Shown: positions 43,711 to 53,473 of the stretch, in pieces
Layout: each line of letters opens with the position of its first letter
Numbering within the stretch: the stretch's first letter is position 1
DNA from: Oscillochloris sp.
GTDB lineage: Bacteria; Chloroflexota; Chloroflexia; Chloroflexales; Chloroflexaceae
Direction of reading: 5' to 3'
Length of the DNA: 64,000 nt
Assembly (NCBI GenBank): GCA_012032775.1
Contig: JAAUQO010000001.1
Coordinates: 31,863 to 95,862, forward strand
The notes under the pieces: model-generated
Databases searched by the model: none
What the model saw: only the letters and a program-made list of their open reading frames with translations
Told to the model about the DNA's origin: nothing
Made by a program: the position numbers and the translations under genes

Positions 43711-44139
43711 CTAAGAATCAACGATCGCAAACATAAGCCCGGCCTCGCAGGCCAGTTGCCCAGCAATGGTTGCGCGAGCCGTGCCCTTGCCGATGCCGCG
43801 CCGGAAGCGATCCAGGCTTACTTCGAGTCGCAGCACATCGCCGGGGCGTACCGGGCGCTTGAAGCGTGCATTGTCGATGCCTGCGAAGAGCGCCAGCTTG
43901 CCTTTGTTCTCGGGCAAACTCAACGCCGCCACCGCACCTGTCTGGGCCAGGGCCTCGATGATCAGCACGCCGGGCATAATCGGGTTGTCGGGGAAATGGC
44001 CCTGAAAATGCGGCTCGGCGGCGGTGACCAACTTCTCGCCTACAGCGCGCTGGCCCGGCTCCAATTCAACGATCTTATCGATCAGGAGGAACGGATAGCG
44101 GTGCGGGATGATCGCCATGATCTCTTGAATGTTCAGCAT
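43711..44139 (-). CDS. fabZ: 3-hydroxyacyl-ACP dehydratase FabZ
   Basis: 142 residues, a single hot-dog fold. Catalytic His in [16 protein letters not shown] (about 50) and Glu in [11 protein letters not shown] (about 63); N-terminal [15 protein letters not shown] is diagnostic. It dehydrates (3R)-hydroxyacyl-ACP in fatty acid elongation. Start: ATG 44139, GAGGAG 4 nt upstream. No other fab or lpx genes are nearby, so it stands alone downstream of an ABC exporter gene. Confidence 0.95.
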   Translation of the reverse strand: MLNIQEIMAIIPHRYPFLLIDKIVELEPGQRAVGEKLVTAAEPHFQGHFPDNPIMPGVLIIEALAQTGAVAALSLPENKGKLALFAGIDNARFKRPVRPGDVLRLEVSLDRFRRGIGKGTARATIAGQLACEAGLMFAIVDS

Positions 44140-44205
44140 GGAACTCCTCGTACAGTGTTTTTGTGGGGTACTACCAACTTCGCCGCAAACACACCACCCA
44201 TTGCG

Positions 44206-46045
44206 TTACCGCAACTCGGCCGTAGGTTCGGACTCCGGCTGATAATCCGCCGACTGATGGCGGAAATAGGTGCGATACAACTCGGCATAATGGCCGTTCT
44301 GGGCCAGCAGTTCTTCGTGGCGCCCGGACTCACGAATGCGCCCGGCCTCAAGCACAATGATCCGATCGGCGGCACGCACCGTACTCAGGCGGTGGGCGAT
44401 CACGACACTGGTGCGGCCGTTCATCACACTGGCGAGGCCGGCCTGCACCTGGGCCTCGGTGATCGGGTCGATACTGGCGGTAGCCTCATCGAGCAGCAGG
44501 ATCGTCGGGTTGTGGAAGATCACGCGGGCAAGTGCGACCAGTTGGCGCTGACCGAGTGAGAGTTGCATGCCGCGTTCGCCAACCGGGCTATGAATCCCTT
44601 GCGGCAGATCGTCAACCCAACTGCCGTCGCCAAGGGCTCGTGCCGCCGCCTCGACCTCGTGATCGCCGGCATCGGGCTGCCCGTAGCGGATATTGTCGGC
44701 CACGCTGCCGCTGAAGAGAAACGGCTGCTGCGGCACCAGACCCAATTGGCGCCGATAATCGGCCAGCCGAAAACTGCGAATATCGTGCCCGTCGATCAGA
44801 ATCCGCCCGCCCTGGAACTCGTAGGCCCGCGCGATCAACTTCACCAGGCTCGACTTCCCGGCGCCGGTATGACCAACGATCGCCAGGCTCTGGCCGACCG
44901 GAATTGTCAGCGAGAAGTCGCGCAATACGGCCGATGCCGGGCCTTCATCGTCGTTCGCGGCGCCATAGGCAAACGTCACATGATCAAATGTGATCTCGCC
45001 GTGCAGCGATTCGACCGGTTGATCACCCTGTTGGCGCAGATGCGGTTCGGCATCGATCAGTGCGAAAACGCGCTCGCTGGCGGCCAGTCCTTGCTGAAAC
45101 TGGCTCCAGAACGAAGCAATACTGGTGAGCGGGTAGAAAAAGATCGTCAGACTCTGCACAAACAAATACCAGTTGCCGAGTGTAACCTGCTCGCTGAGGA
45201 CGAACAACCCGCCGACATAGACAACCATGGCGGTGCCGGCGCGCGAGGGTGTTCAGAAGCGGAAAGATACTGCCGAATACCATGGCGCGTCGAACCTGTA
45301 CCCGATAGGCCAGATTGTTCGTGGTGCGGAAATCCTCGAAGATCGCGTCTTCTCGGCGGAAATTCTTCGCAACCGCGATCCCGCTCAATGTCTCGCCGAT
45401 GATCGAGTTTACATCGGCAGTCGCCCGTTGCGATTGTCGCATCACCCAGCGGGCCAGACGCCGGAAACCGAGCGCCACCAGAACCACCACCGGCGCAACC
45501 GCCAATACCAGCAGTGCCATACGCCACTCGACCACGAACAGTGCGATTGTGATCACAACCACCAGGGCCAACTGGCTGAGCAGTTCGACGGTGAGGGTGA
45601 CGACTGTGGCGAAATCCTGGGTATCGGTGGTGATCCGGCTGACGATCCGGCCGGAGCTGTACTGATCGAAAAAGGCGCGATCGTGGCGCATCACGGCCCG
45701 AAACGCATCATCGCGCAGCGCCAGAATCACATCGCCCACCGCTCGCACCGACAGGCGCAAACGCACATAGTTAAAAATCCAACTCATCGCGCCGAGGGTG
45801 GCGACAATTCCGGCGAAGCCGAGCAGCAACGCCGTGGCGGGATTCGTGCCGAGGGCGTCGATCCCGCGCGAGATAATAATCGGCACCAGAGTGGTGATCA
45901 ACGAGATGAACACCACCATCACCACGGTGATGATCACCCGGCGGCGGTGCGGTGCGAAATATTTGCTGATCCGCCGAATCAACTCGCGGTCGCTGTAACT
46001 ACGGTCGTAGGCTTCGGCCACCAGGCCACCGGTAAGCATCCCCAT
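44206..46045 (-). CDS. ABC exporter, fused membrane and ATPase domains (apparent frameshift)
   Basis: About 613 residues when joined. The N-terminal half has the six-helix exporter domain (FISLITTLVPIIISRGID, SGRIVSRITTDTQDF), the C-terminal half an ATPase with Walker A GHTGAGKSSLVK, LSLGQRQLVALAR signature (SLGQ rather than SGGQ), Walker B ILLLDEATASID and AHRLSTVRAAD. It forms a dimeric lipid or drug exporter of the MsbA/MdlB type. The frame breaks within the GC repeat at about 45236-45246; either two missing bases or one extra would join LLNTLA to GTAMVVYVGG. Start ATG 46045 with no clear SD. Confidence 0.88.
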
Positions 46046-46333
46046 ACAGTTGTGTCGCTTTGGCTCAAATCGCTATAACTACCTTCATATTGTACGCTAA
46101 TCCGCCTTCGGCGGCGGGACGGATTGGCTCCGCCGACCCGCAGAGCGGTTCTGGCATACGCTTGACACGTCTGAGAAGCCATGAGAGCATGCCGAAGTTT
46201 CCCACATCGAAGGCTCTAGTACCGGTCGGCCTACGTCCGTCGAGGGTTTGTAACGGCCTCTAGGCCGTCACAGTGCGCTGTGCGCCGTAGACGTACGTAC
46301 GCTAAAGCGTACTAGCTACTGGAGGATCGACCC
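46046..46333. other. Hairpin-rich divergent intergenic region
   Basis: 288 bp between the ABC exporter (minus) and the M14 gene (plus). A CCGCC-TTC-GGCGG hairpin lies near 46103, and three tandem hairpins at 46253-46312 are listed separately. TTGACA occurs at about 46163 but has no good -10. No ORF was recognised. Confidence 0.5.
46253..46312 (+). other. Three consecutive perfect hairpins upstream of the M14 peptidase gene
   Basis: Three tetraloop hairpins follow one another: ACGGCC-TCTA-GGCCGT (46253-46268), CACAG-TGCG-CTGTG (46269-46282) and GTACGC-TAAA-GCGTAC (46297-46312). The first two abut exactly. They end about 9 nt before the GGAGG of the M14 gene. A structured 5' leader or small RNA is possible; no known riboswitch class was recognised. 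Confidence 0.55.
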
Positions 46334-48007
46334 ATGCCCGCGATCGATTTTATGCGCTACTATCGGCCCCACGAAGTTGCCGAGGCGCTCCAGGGGTTCG
46401 CTGAAGAGTTCCCGCAATTGGCGAGTCTGCGCAGTATCGGGAAGAGCCACGAGGGCCGCGATCTGTGGCTGATCACGCTGACCAATCAGGCTACCGGCAA
46501 TGATGAGGAGAAGCCGGCCTACTGGCTTGACGCCAATATTCATGCCACCGAAGTAACCGGCTGTATGGGCGCATTGCATCTGATCCAGACGGTGCTGAAC
46601 GGCTACGGCACAGATGCGCGGCTGACGGCATTGCTCGACAAGTGGGCGCTGTATGTGCTGCCCTGTATGAATCCCGACGGCATGGAGCAGGCGCTTACCT
46701 CGCCGGTGTATGTGCGATCCGGCACGCGCCGTTACCCGTTCAGCGATGATCGCGACGGATTGTACCCCGAGGATATCGACGGCGACGGGCTGATCTTGCA
46801 GATGCGCGTTGTCGATCCCGACGGCGGCTGGAAGGTGAGCGCCAAGGATGACCGGCTGATGCGCCGACGCGACCCCGATGAGTACGGCGGCACCTATTAC
46901 CGGCTCTACACCGAAGGCCGCATCCGCAACTACGACGGTATCGAGGTAAAGATCGCGCCGCCCGCCCAGGGCCTCGATTTCAACCGCAACTGGCCCTACA
47001 TCTGGGCGCCGGAAGGGCAACAGCGCGGCGCAGGGCCGTTTCCCGGTTCCGAACCCGAGATCCGGGCGGTGTTACAATTCCTCACTGCACACCCGAATGT
47101 CAGTGGCGCGATCTCGTACCACACCTACTCCGGCGCGATTCTGCGGCCCTACTCCGATAAGGCCGACGACGGCATGACGATCGAGGATTTGTGGACCTTC
47201 AAGGAGATCGGCGGGCGCGGCGAGCAGATCACCGGCTACAAGCATGTGTCGGTGTTTCATGGCTTCCGCTACCACCCACGCCAGGTGATGAGCGGCGCCT
47301 TCGACGATTGGGCCTACGACCAGATGGGCATCTATAGCTTCACGGTCGAGCTTTGGGATATGATCGGCGAGGCGGGGGTGAAAGATCGCGACTTTATCGA
47401 GTGGTTCCGCGATCATCCCGAAGAAGACGATCTGAAGCTGCTGAAGTGGAACGACGACAACCTCGACGGCGCCGGATTCATCCGTTGGCGGCCCTTCGAT
47501 CACCCCGAGTTGGGCCAGATTGAGATCGGCGGCTGGATCGAGCGGCGGACACTCGGCAATCCGCCCGAAAAATTCCTGCTGAAGTGTCTGGAGCCGAACA
47601 CCGAATTTGTGATCGCCCACGCCCGTATGGGGCCGAAACTCGAATTGCGCCAGCCGACGGTGAAGGCTCTTGGCGAAGGGATTTTCCATATCCAGGCCGT
47701 TGCGGTGAACAGCGGCTATCTACCGACCTACGGCAGCAAGCAGGCGCTCAAAACCGGCGTCGTCCGGCCGATCGAGGTGCGGCTGGAGTTGCCGGAAGAG
47801 GCGGAACTGGTGAGCGGCCCGGCCTTTCAGGAGATCGGCCAATTGGAAGGGCGGGCCAACAAACGCGGCATTTTTGGCGGCAATTTCCCGACCGACAATT
47901 TGAAGAAGTTGGAATGGATCGTGCGAGCGCCGCAAGGCGGCAAGGCCACAATCAGCGCGAGCAGCAATCGCGCCGGTACTGCGCGCGCCGAAGTACCGTT
48001 AGGGTAA
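46334..48007 (+). CDS. M14-family zinc carboxypeptidase
   Basis: 557 residues. Zinc ligands in DANIHATEVTG (His70, Glu73) and the later His in ISYHTYSGAILRP (about 258); substrate-binding DFNRNWP; catalytic Glu in FTVELWD (about 340). The last ~160 residues are a beta-rich domain. No signal peptide is seen, so it appears cytoplasmic, or is exported by another route. Members cleave C-terminal residues or peptidoglycan-type peptides. Start: ATG 46334, GGAGG 8 nt upstream. Insert EDIDGDGLILQMRVVDPDG (about 150) is typical of the bacterial subgroup. Confidence 0.9.
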   Translation: MPAIDFMRYYRPHEVAEALQGFAEEFPQLASLRSIGKSHEGRDLWLITLTNQATGNDEEKPAYWLDANIHATEVTGCMGALHLIQTVLNGYGTDARLTALLDKWALYVLPCMNPDGMEQALTSPVYVRSGTRRYPFSDDRDGLYPEDIDGDGLILQMRVVDPDGGWKVSAKDDRLMRRRDPDEYGGTYYRLYTEGRIRNYDGIEVKIAPPAQGLDFNRNWPYIWAPEGQQRGAGPFPGSEPEIRAVLQFLTAHPNVSGAISYHTYSGAILRPYSDKADDGMTIEDLWTFKEIGGRGEQITGYKHVSVFHGFRYHPRQVMSGAFDDWAYDQMGIYSFTVELWDMIGEAGVKDRDFIEWFRDHPEEDDLKLLKWNDDNLDGAGFIRWRPFDHPELGQIEIGGWIERRTLGNPPEKFLLKCLEPNTEFVIAHARMGPKLELRQPTVKALGEGIFHIQAVAVNSGYLPTYGSKQALKTGVVRPIEVRLELPEEAELVSGPAFQEIGQLEGRANKRGIFGGNFPTDNLKKLEWIVRAPQGGKATISASSNRAGTARAEVPLG

Positions 48008-48016
48008 GAAGTATGA

Positions 48017-48058
48017 AAGAGCCGCCGAGACGCAGGGTTTTGCATCTCGGCGGCTCTT
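48017..48058 (+). terminator. Terminator hairpin after the M14 gene
   Basis: Perfect 14-bp stem: AAGAGCCGCCGAGA (48017-48030) with its complement (48045-48058), 14-nt loop with GTTTT. A TATAAT at 48076-48081, probably the -10 of the next gene, follows. Confidence 0.75.
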
Positions 48059-48143
48059 CCATGCCTACATGCGGGTATAATTGCAACGCATCCCAGCTTC
48101 CTCCCACCGATCAAACAGCAGTAGTAGCCAAAAGGAGTCCACC

Positions 48144-48746
48144 ATGCTCGGCTTCGGCAAGAAGAAGGACGATGACGATAAGGAGAAGGCCGAACAGGCC
48201 CAGATCGGTCAGGCAATGCGCTCGATGAGCGACCAGATCGCCAGCCAGGCCCAGAAGATCAAGCAACTGGAAGAAGAGCTTGACGATGCGAAAGAGCAGG
48301 CCGGCGACAATGACGAGGCAACCAGTAAGCTGAAGGACGCCCAGGCTGAGTTGCGCAAGATGAAGATCGAAATGGCGCGCGTCAAGGCCGAGGCGGCGAA
48401 GAACGCAGCCGAAGCCGCCAAAAGCGGCGCGGCTGAGCAAGCAAGCGAACTCGGCATCGGTGTGACGAAGATCGGTCCGAAAACCGATAGCCCGGCTGAA
48501 ACGCCTGTCGGCGGCTTGCAGATCGGTGGGATGGCCTATGTGCAGAAGGCCGGCGGCAAGAATCTGCGCCGTCGTTCGGCGCCCGGCCTCGACTCGGACG
48601 TGATCGACGGCCTTGCTCCCGGCACCCAACTGACGCTGCTGGCAGGGCCGGTTGAGGACGACGGCTACCCCTGGTGGCAGATCCGCACCGGCGACGGCCG
48701 CGAGGGTTGGGTGGCCGGAACGGAATTGGTGACCGAAGCGGAGTAA
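48144..48746 (+). CDS. Coiled-coil protein with C-terminal bacterial SH3 domain
   Basis: 200 residues. Charged N-terminus (GKKKDDDDKEK), a coiled coil at about 20-95 rich in Glu, Lys and Ala, and an SH3b domain at about 130-195 (NLRRRSAPGLDSDVI, GTQLTLLAGP, WWQIRTGDGREGWVAG). No signal peptide or membrane segment, unusual for SH3b, which mostly binds cell-wall peptides outside the cell. Start: ATG 48144 with AAAGGAG 6 nt upstream; the -10 TATAAT lies at 48076-48081. Confidence 0.85.
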   Translation: MLGFGKKKDDDDKEKAEQAQIGQAMRSMSDQIASQAQKIKQLEEELDDAKEQAGDNDEATSKLKDAQAELRKMKIEMARVKAEAAKNAAEAAKSGAAEQASELGIGVTKIGPKTDSPAETPVGGLQIGGMAYVQKAGGKNLRRRSAPGLDSDVIDGLAPGTQLTLLAGPVEDDGYPWWQIRTGDGREGWVAGTELVTEAE

Positions 48747-48897
48747 CGGTAGAACCGCATGGTTCTTGTCACCCCGACCGAAGGCGGAGTGGATTGGGTC
48801 TCATCGCTCTATCATCCGACCGATGGAACGATCAGATTCTGCCGCTCCGCTCGCTGCACTGGCCTGGGCCGGAGTGACGCGGTGATTGGACTCATCC

Positions 48898-49866
48898 ATG
48901 GTGCGAATGCTGCCCATTATGCTTTTGTTGCTCGTAACGGCTTGCGGCAATGCCGTAGTTGCGCCGACTTCTGCTCCGCCGACGGCAACACTGCTCCCGC
49001 CTTCGCCAATTGCAACCCCGCCAACCCCAATTCCAGCCACGCCGACAAGCGCTCCGGCAACGAGCAGTGCCGGGCTGCGGGTAGATATCGGCGGGCGTAG
49101 TTTGCAACTCTACTGTAGCGGCCCGCAAAATCCAGGCGATCCGACCGTCATTCTCGAATCGGGTCTCGGCGGCGACCATAGCAGTTGGGAATTGGTGCAA
49201 CCGGCACTGGCCGACCAGATGCGGGTCTGTAGTTACGACCGGGCGAATCTGGGGGCGAGCGATCCTGCGCCTGCGCCGCGCACCGCCGATGACGCCGCAG
49301 CTGATTTACATGGATTGTTGGCGGCGGCGGAGATCCCCGGCCCTTATCTGATCGCGGCGCACTCGTTCGGCGGCCTGCTGGCGCGCGTTTTTGTCGATCG
49401 CTATCCCGAAGAAGTGGCTGGGGTTGTGTTGATCGACGCTGTGCATCCCGATTGGTGGCAGCGAGCACTTGCAGCCTTGCCGCCGGCGTCGCCTGACGAG
49501 AGCCGGCGCTTGCAGAATTTCCGGCGCTTTCTGGAAAGCGATGTGGCCGACCCCAGCCGCAATGCCGAAGGTCTGGATATTCCGGCGACGGCCGATGAAG
49601 TGCGGGCCGCAGCCGATTTCGGCGATCGGCCGCTGATTGTGTTGAGCGCCGGGATCTTCGATGTAGTTGCGCCGGGCTTACCGGCCGAGGTCGAAAGCCA
49701 ACTCCGCGCGCTCTTTCAGCAGGAATTACCGCAGGAACTCGCGACACTCTCCAGCGATAGCACCGTCGCCACGGTTCCCGACAGCGGCCACGCAATCCCG
49801 CGTCAGCGGCCCGATATTGTGGTATTGGCGATCCAGGCCGTGCGCGATGCGGCGGGGGCGCCGTAG
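48898..49866 (+). CDS. Alpha/beta-hydrolase lipoprotein
   Basis: 322 residues. Lipoprotein signal with lipobox LVTAC, a Pro/Thr-rich linker (about 20-58), then an alpha/beta hydrolase: oxyanion HG-like ESGLGGDHSSW, nucleophile IAAHSFGGLLARVF, Asp in LSAGIFDVVAP region, and His in PDSGHAIPRQRPD. Likely a surface esterase or haloalkane-type hydrolase; substrate unknown. A TTG at 48886 could extend the N-terminus by four residues, but ATG 48898 gives a better signal peptide. No SD is visible. Confidence 0.85.
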   Translation: MVRMLPIMLLLLVTACGNAVVAPTSAPPTATLLPPSPIATPPTPIPATPTSAPATSSAGLRVDIGGRSLQLYCSGPQNPGDPTVILESGLGGDHSSWELVQPALADQMRVCSYDRANLGASDPAPAPRTADDAAADLHGLLAAAEIPGPYLIAAHSFGGLLARVFVDRYPEEVAGVVLIDAVHPDWWQRALAALPPASPDESRRLQNFRRFLESDVADPSRNAEGLDIPATADEVRAAADFGDRPLIVLSAGIFDVVAPGLPAEVESQLRALFQQELPQELATLSSDSTVATVPDSGHAIPRQRPDIVVLAIQAVRDAAGAP

Positions 49867-49895
49867 GGCCGCGTAATTACGCGCGCTACGCCACG

Positions 49896-52310
49896 TCAAC
49901 GTACCAGATACGGCAAATGCAGGCTGTGGTCGAGGGTGCTGGCGACAACGGTTGGCCCGATGATGCCATTGGCATCGCGCAGCCTGATATACAACTGCTG
50001 AGGTTGATCGGGCGCCCACATCCAATAACTGCGCCGGATCAACGGGTGCCATTGGGCTTCGCGAAACACGGGCGAGGCGCTGATCTGCATTTCAAGCGCC
50101 GCCTGATCACCTTCGGCGTTTACTATCAACATGGCCCGGCTCGCATTCAGCGCAGTTAGATCAACGCTTGCCTGGGGCGGGCGAACCAGTTCGATCGTCT
50201 GTGAAACGACACTGCTGTTGCCGGCCCGGTCGAAGAAGCGTGCCGCCAACGTGTATGTGCCGGCCTGATCGGGCAACTGCCAGCGGTAACTGTCGTAATA
50301 TGGCTGGGGGTCGGCGAATTCGCCGTCGAGGCCCAGTTGAACCGCCACAATTCCGCCCTCACGGTCGATCGCATTGGTGTCGAGGCGCAGGCTGCGGTCA
50401 CTGATCGCCGGAGGTGGCTCGGCCGCACGCTCAAGTTGGGCCAGGGCAACGATCTGCGTGGGCGGTAACGGCTGATTGTAGATCCGCAGATCATCGACCG
50501 CAATTCCTGCCGGCGCACCGCCATAGGTAAACCGCCCGAGTTGCAAGGTTGGGCCGACTGTCGCCGGGAGCGGGATATTGCGTTTCGCCGCCGCCAATTT
50601 CCCATCAATAAAGAGCAGCTTACGACCGCTCACGCGATCCCAGCTGATCGCAAAATGGTGCCAGCCGGGAGCCAGGGTATCCGGCACCGAGAGCGAATCG
50701 TGAACGGCGGCATCTCCGCCGACCGTCCAGAATGTCCACTGTGCTGCTGCGTCCGGCCCGAGCAGATCGCGGCGCAATGTCAATGTACCGCTATAAACCG
50801 GCTTATCGTCGGGATTGGCGCTGGCCGCCAGGATGTAGTGGCGATCAAGGCTATTCTGCGGATACTCGGCCGGCACGTTGGCCCAGAGCGCAATCGTACC
50901 GGCCTGCGGGTCGAGATTGCCGTCGGTCTGATAGGTTATTCCGGCGCGATCCAGGTGCAATGCCTGATCAAATTGCCCACCCACGAAACGCGGTTCCCCG
51001 GCGATGGTTGGAAATCCGCGCCCGACCGTAGGCACGACATGTTCATCGAAACCAAGCTGTAGGCGCAGTGATTCAGGCGGATTGATCGACAGGGTTGCGA
51101 TCGGCGGCGTACTATCCGGCGGCAGCGCCGGGGTTACGGCCGAAGGCGGCTGGAAGTCGTCGCTTCCGCTGATCGACCCATGCCAGAGCCAGCGACTCGC
51201 GGCACAACCGGCATAGGCCAGGCATGGGTCGGGGCCGGCGCCTTGCCAACCATAGGGATCGACCTGCCGGCCATAGTGACGCACCTCGAAGTGGAGATGC
51301 GGCGTACCTTGCACAAAGCCGGTTTTACCGCTATAACCCAGCAGATCGCCGGCCTGCACCGGCAAACCCTGGCTCAGGCCCACCAGGCCACTGAAGACCG
51401 GCGCGAAATCGTCCAGGTGCCAGTAAACCGTCTCGTAGCCGCCGGGATGCACAATCACCACACCTTTGCCGCGATGGTCGCGGGCATAGGCGATTCCGGC
51501 GGCGGCGGCCAGGATCGGCGTGCCGATCGGCTGGTCGGGAAAATAGTAATCATGGCCGTCATGGCCATCGTACTGCACATTACCCTGGCCTCGATAGTTG
51601 ACCACAAAGCCATTGCCGTCATCGCCGCTATCAACCGTGGGATAGGCGTGATCGAAGTAGGCCAGATGCACAACATTTGTACCGGCGGGCCAGGGCCGCA
51701 ACAGAAAGCCGTCGCCGGGCATGGCGGGCGCAGCCGGGCCTGATGCCGACGGGTCGAGTTCAATCAGTTCGTTGTTAAAATAGCGCGTGAAGGCATCGCC
51801 GAAGCGGGCCACCAGATCCTGCCACTCGGCGCGGGTGCGACCCGGCGCAAGAAAACGCTGCACCGCCACACCCTCGGGCGCCTGGTCGAGCGTCAGCGTG
51901 ATCGTCAGGCCATCGCTGAAACGCAAGGTCGGCGGGCGTTCGTAGGGGCCGAAACCGGCGCGCAATTCACGACTGGCCCAGGCGATCTGAGCGCCGAAAC
52001 CGGCAGGCCCGGCGGAACCAAAGGGATAATCAAGCCGGTCGGGCGGCGGATTTGGATCGCTCAACAGGCCCGAGACAGCTTCAAGCAGGGCGAGATGCAG
52101 GCGCGGACTCAGGCCATAGTAAAGACTGTTATCTTCGATAATTGCCGCAGCGCTGCGACCATCTTCCTTGTATGTCGCCAGGGAGCCGGGTTGGGCGGCG
52201 AGAAAATCCTGCACACCGAGTGTGCCGGGTTGGCGTGCAGCTTCAAGCGGCGGCGCAATGAAGGCCGGCAGCAGCAAGAGTAGGACAAAAAGGGGGCTAA
52301 AACGTCGCAC
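49896..52310 (-). CDS. Secreted M23 metallopeptidase with LamG domain
   Basis: 804 residues. Signal peptide (1-24), a helical region, an M23 peptidase domain (about 215-350) with HDGHD at 250-254 and HLHFE at 338-342 (zinc ligands and catalytic His), a concanavalin/LamG-type domain (about 430-620; GTIALWANVPAEY, GWHHFAISWDRVSG, VDDLRIYN), and Ig-like modules. The chain ends LHLPYLVR, like two other secreted proteins in this window. It probably cuts peptidoglycan cross-links or extracellular peptides. Start ATG 52310; promoter at 52423-52452. Confidence 0.92.
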   Translation of the reverse strand: MRRFSPLFVLLLLLPAFIAPPLEAARQPGTLGVQDFLAAQPGSLATYKEDGRSAAAIIEDNSLYYGLSPRLHLALLEAVSGLLSDPNPPPDRLDYPFGSAGPAGFGAQIAWASRELRAGFGPYERPPTLRFSDGLTITLTLDQAPEGVAVQRFLAPGRTRAEWQDLVARFGDAFTRYFNNELIELDPSASGPAAPAMPGDGFLLRPWPAGTNVVHLAYFDHAYPTVDSGDDGNGFVVNYRGQGNVQYDGHDGHDYYFPDQPIGTPILAAAAGIAYARDHRGKGVVIVHPGGYETVYWHLDDFAPVFSGLVGLSQGLPVQAGDLLGYSGKTGFVQGTPHLHFEVRHYGRQVDPYGWQGAGPDPCLAYAGCAASRWLWHGSISGSDDFQPPSAVTPALPPDSTPPIATLSINPPESLRLQLGFDEHVVPTVGRGFPTIAGEPRFVGGQFDQALHLDRAGITYQTDGNLDPQAGTIALWANVPAEYPQNSLDRHYILAASANPDDKPVYSGTLTLRRDLLGPDAAAQWTFWTVGGDAAVHDSLSVPDTLAPGWHHFAISWDRVSGRKLLFIDGKLAAAKRNIPLPATVGPTLQLGRFTYGGAPAGIAVDDLRIYNQPLPPTQIVALAQLERAAEPPPAISDRSLRLDTNAIDREGGIVAVQLGLDGEFADPQPYYDSYRWQLPDQAGTYTLAARFFDRAGNSSVVSQTIELVRPPQASVDLTALNASRAMLIVNAEGDQAALEMQISASPVFREAQWHPLIRRSYWMWAPDQPQQLYIRLRDANGIIGPTVVASTLDHSLHLPYLVR

Positions 52311-52734
52311 CAGGATAGTCCTTGGAAGTGGTCGAAGCTAAGGATATGGCAGCGGGGCCGTACACCTAATTGCCGGTTTTGGCCCGACAACCCGGTGCGG
52401 TATGTTTGCGAAAGATAGGCCGATCGTAGCATAGTGCCGCTACCAGCGTCAACCGACAAAAGTGCCTGGCATATAACAATTCGGTTAGTGACACAAGTCA
52501 GGCAGCCGCCTGTGCAAACCACCCCGTAACCCCAGGGTTCGCCTGCGGTAGGATGATATGGTTCCGGCGTACTGCTGCGAGCGAAACAACCTGGAACACA
52601 GCTTGCAATCTATGACCAGGGACATCCCGTTCATGACGCAGAGCGTCAAAAAAGAATGACCAGCGGCTAGACTACGGACACTTCACGCAGATAACCGCCG
52701 GGTGGAGAATGAAAACGATAGGAGGAGACTCTTT
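52311..52734. other. Divergent intergenic region, M23 peptidase and hemolysin-III genes
   Basis: 424 bp. Holds the M23 promoter (listed) and, close to the plus-strand gene, its GGAGGAG ribosome site at 52721-52727. The rest shows no ORF, repeat or RNA that I recognise. Confidence 0.4.
52423..52452 (-). promoter_or_regulatory. Promoter of the M23 peptidase gene
   Basis: Minus strand: -35 TTGACG (52447-52452), 18-bp spacer, -10 TACGAT (52423-52428); start expected near 52416, giving a leader of about 105 nt. Confidence 0.6.
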
Positions 52735-53421
52735 GTGACTTCGCGACCCGAACGCACGCACGAAGCTTTTTCGGAGAAACATATGACCCATCCGACATAC
52801 CCGCGGCGCGAGGAGTTGATGAATACCATCACTCACGGCGCCGGAGCCGTAGTAGGGCTGATCGCCGGCATTTTTCTGATCGTACTTGCTACCTTTAGCG
52901 GCGATCCCTGGCGGATCGTCAGTGCGGCCGTCTTCAGTATTTCGTTGGTATTACTGTACAGCGCCTCGGCGTTATACCACGCAACACCGGGCGGCCCGCG
53001 CAAATTCCAACTGGAAATTATCGATCACTGCGCGATCTATCTGCTGATCGCCGGCACCTATACACCGTTCACACTGGTTACATTACGCGGCCCCTGGGGT
53101 TGGAGCCTGTTCGGGGTGATCTGGGGATTGGCAATCGCGGGAGTGATTCTGAAACTGATCTTCACCACCCGTTTCTCGCTGCTCTCAACCCTGATCTACA
53201 TTGCAATGGGCTGGCTGGTAGTTGTAGCGGCTGTTCCGCTGATCAACGCGCTGCCGTTAAATGCGTTAGTGCTGCTGGTGGCGGGAGGGATCACCTACAC
53301 CGCCGGAACCCTGTTTTATCACAACCGGCGCATCCCCTACGCCCACGCGATCTGGCATGTGTTTGTGATCGCGGGGAGTGTGTTGCACTACCTGGCGGTT
53401 GCAACGCAGGTGGCAGGCTAA
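52735..53421 (+). CDS. Hemolysin-III / AdipoR-like membrane protein
   Basis: 228 residues with seven membrane segments. Metal-site motifs of the family: ELMNTITHGAGAVVG, SASALYHATPG, IIDHCAIYLLIAGTYTP and the C-terminal HAIWHVFVIAGSVLHY, with the expected Ser, His and Asp residues. Members are CREST-type putative lipid hydrolases. Start: GTG 52735, since GGAGGAG lies 7 nt upstream and the resulting N-terminus is in frame; the ATG at 52783 has only a weak GGAGA. Confidence 0.9.
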   Translation: MTSRPERTHEAFSEKHMTHPTYPRREELMNTITHGAGAVVGLIAGIFLIVLATFSGDPWRIVSAAVFSISLVLLYSASALYHATPGGPRKFQLEIIDHCAIYLLIAGTYTPFTLVTLRGPWGWSLFGVIWGLAIAGVILKLIFTTRFSLLSTLIYIAMGWLVVVAAVPLINALPLNALVLLVAGGITYTAGTLFYHNRRIPYAHAIWHVFVIAGSVLHYLAVATQVAG

Positions 53422-53443
53422 GAAAAACCCGCATCATACATCT

Positions 53444-53473
53444 GGTAGCGCCGCGCATTGTTGCGGCGCTACC
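53444..53473. terminator. Bidirectional hairpin between convergent genes
   Basis: Perfect 11-bp stem GGTAGCGCCGC with its complement, 8-nt loop. It overlaps the stop codon of the minus-strand PAP2 gene. Confidence 0.7.
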
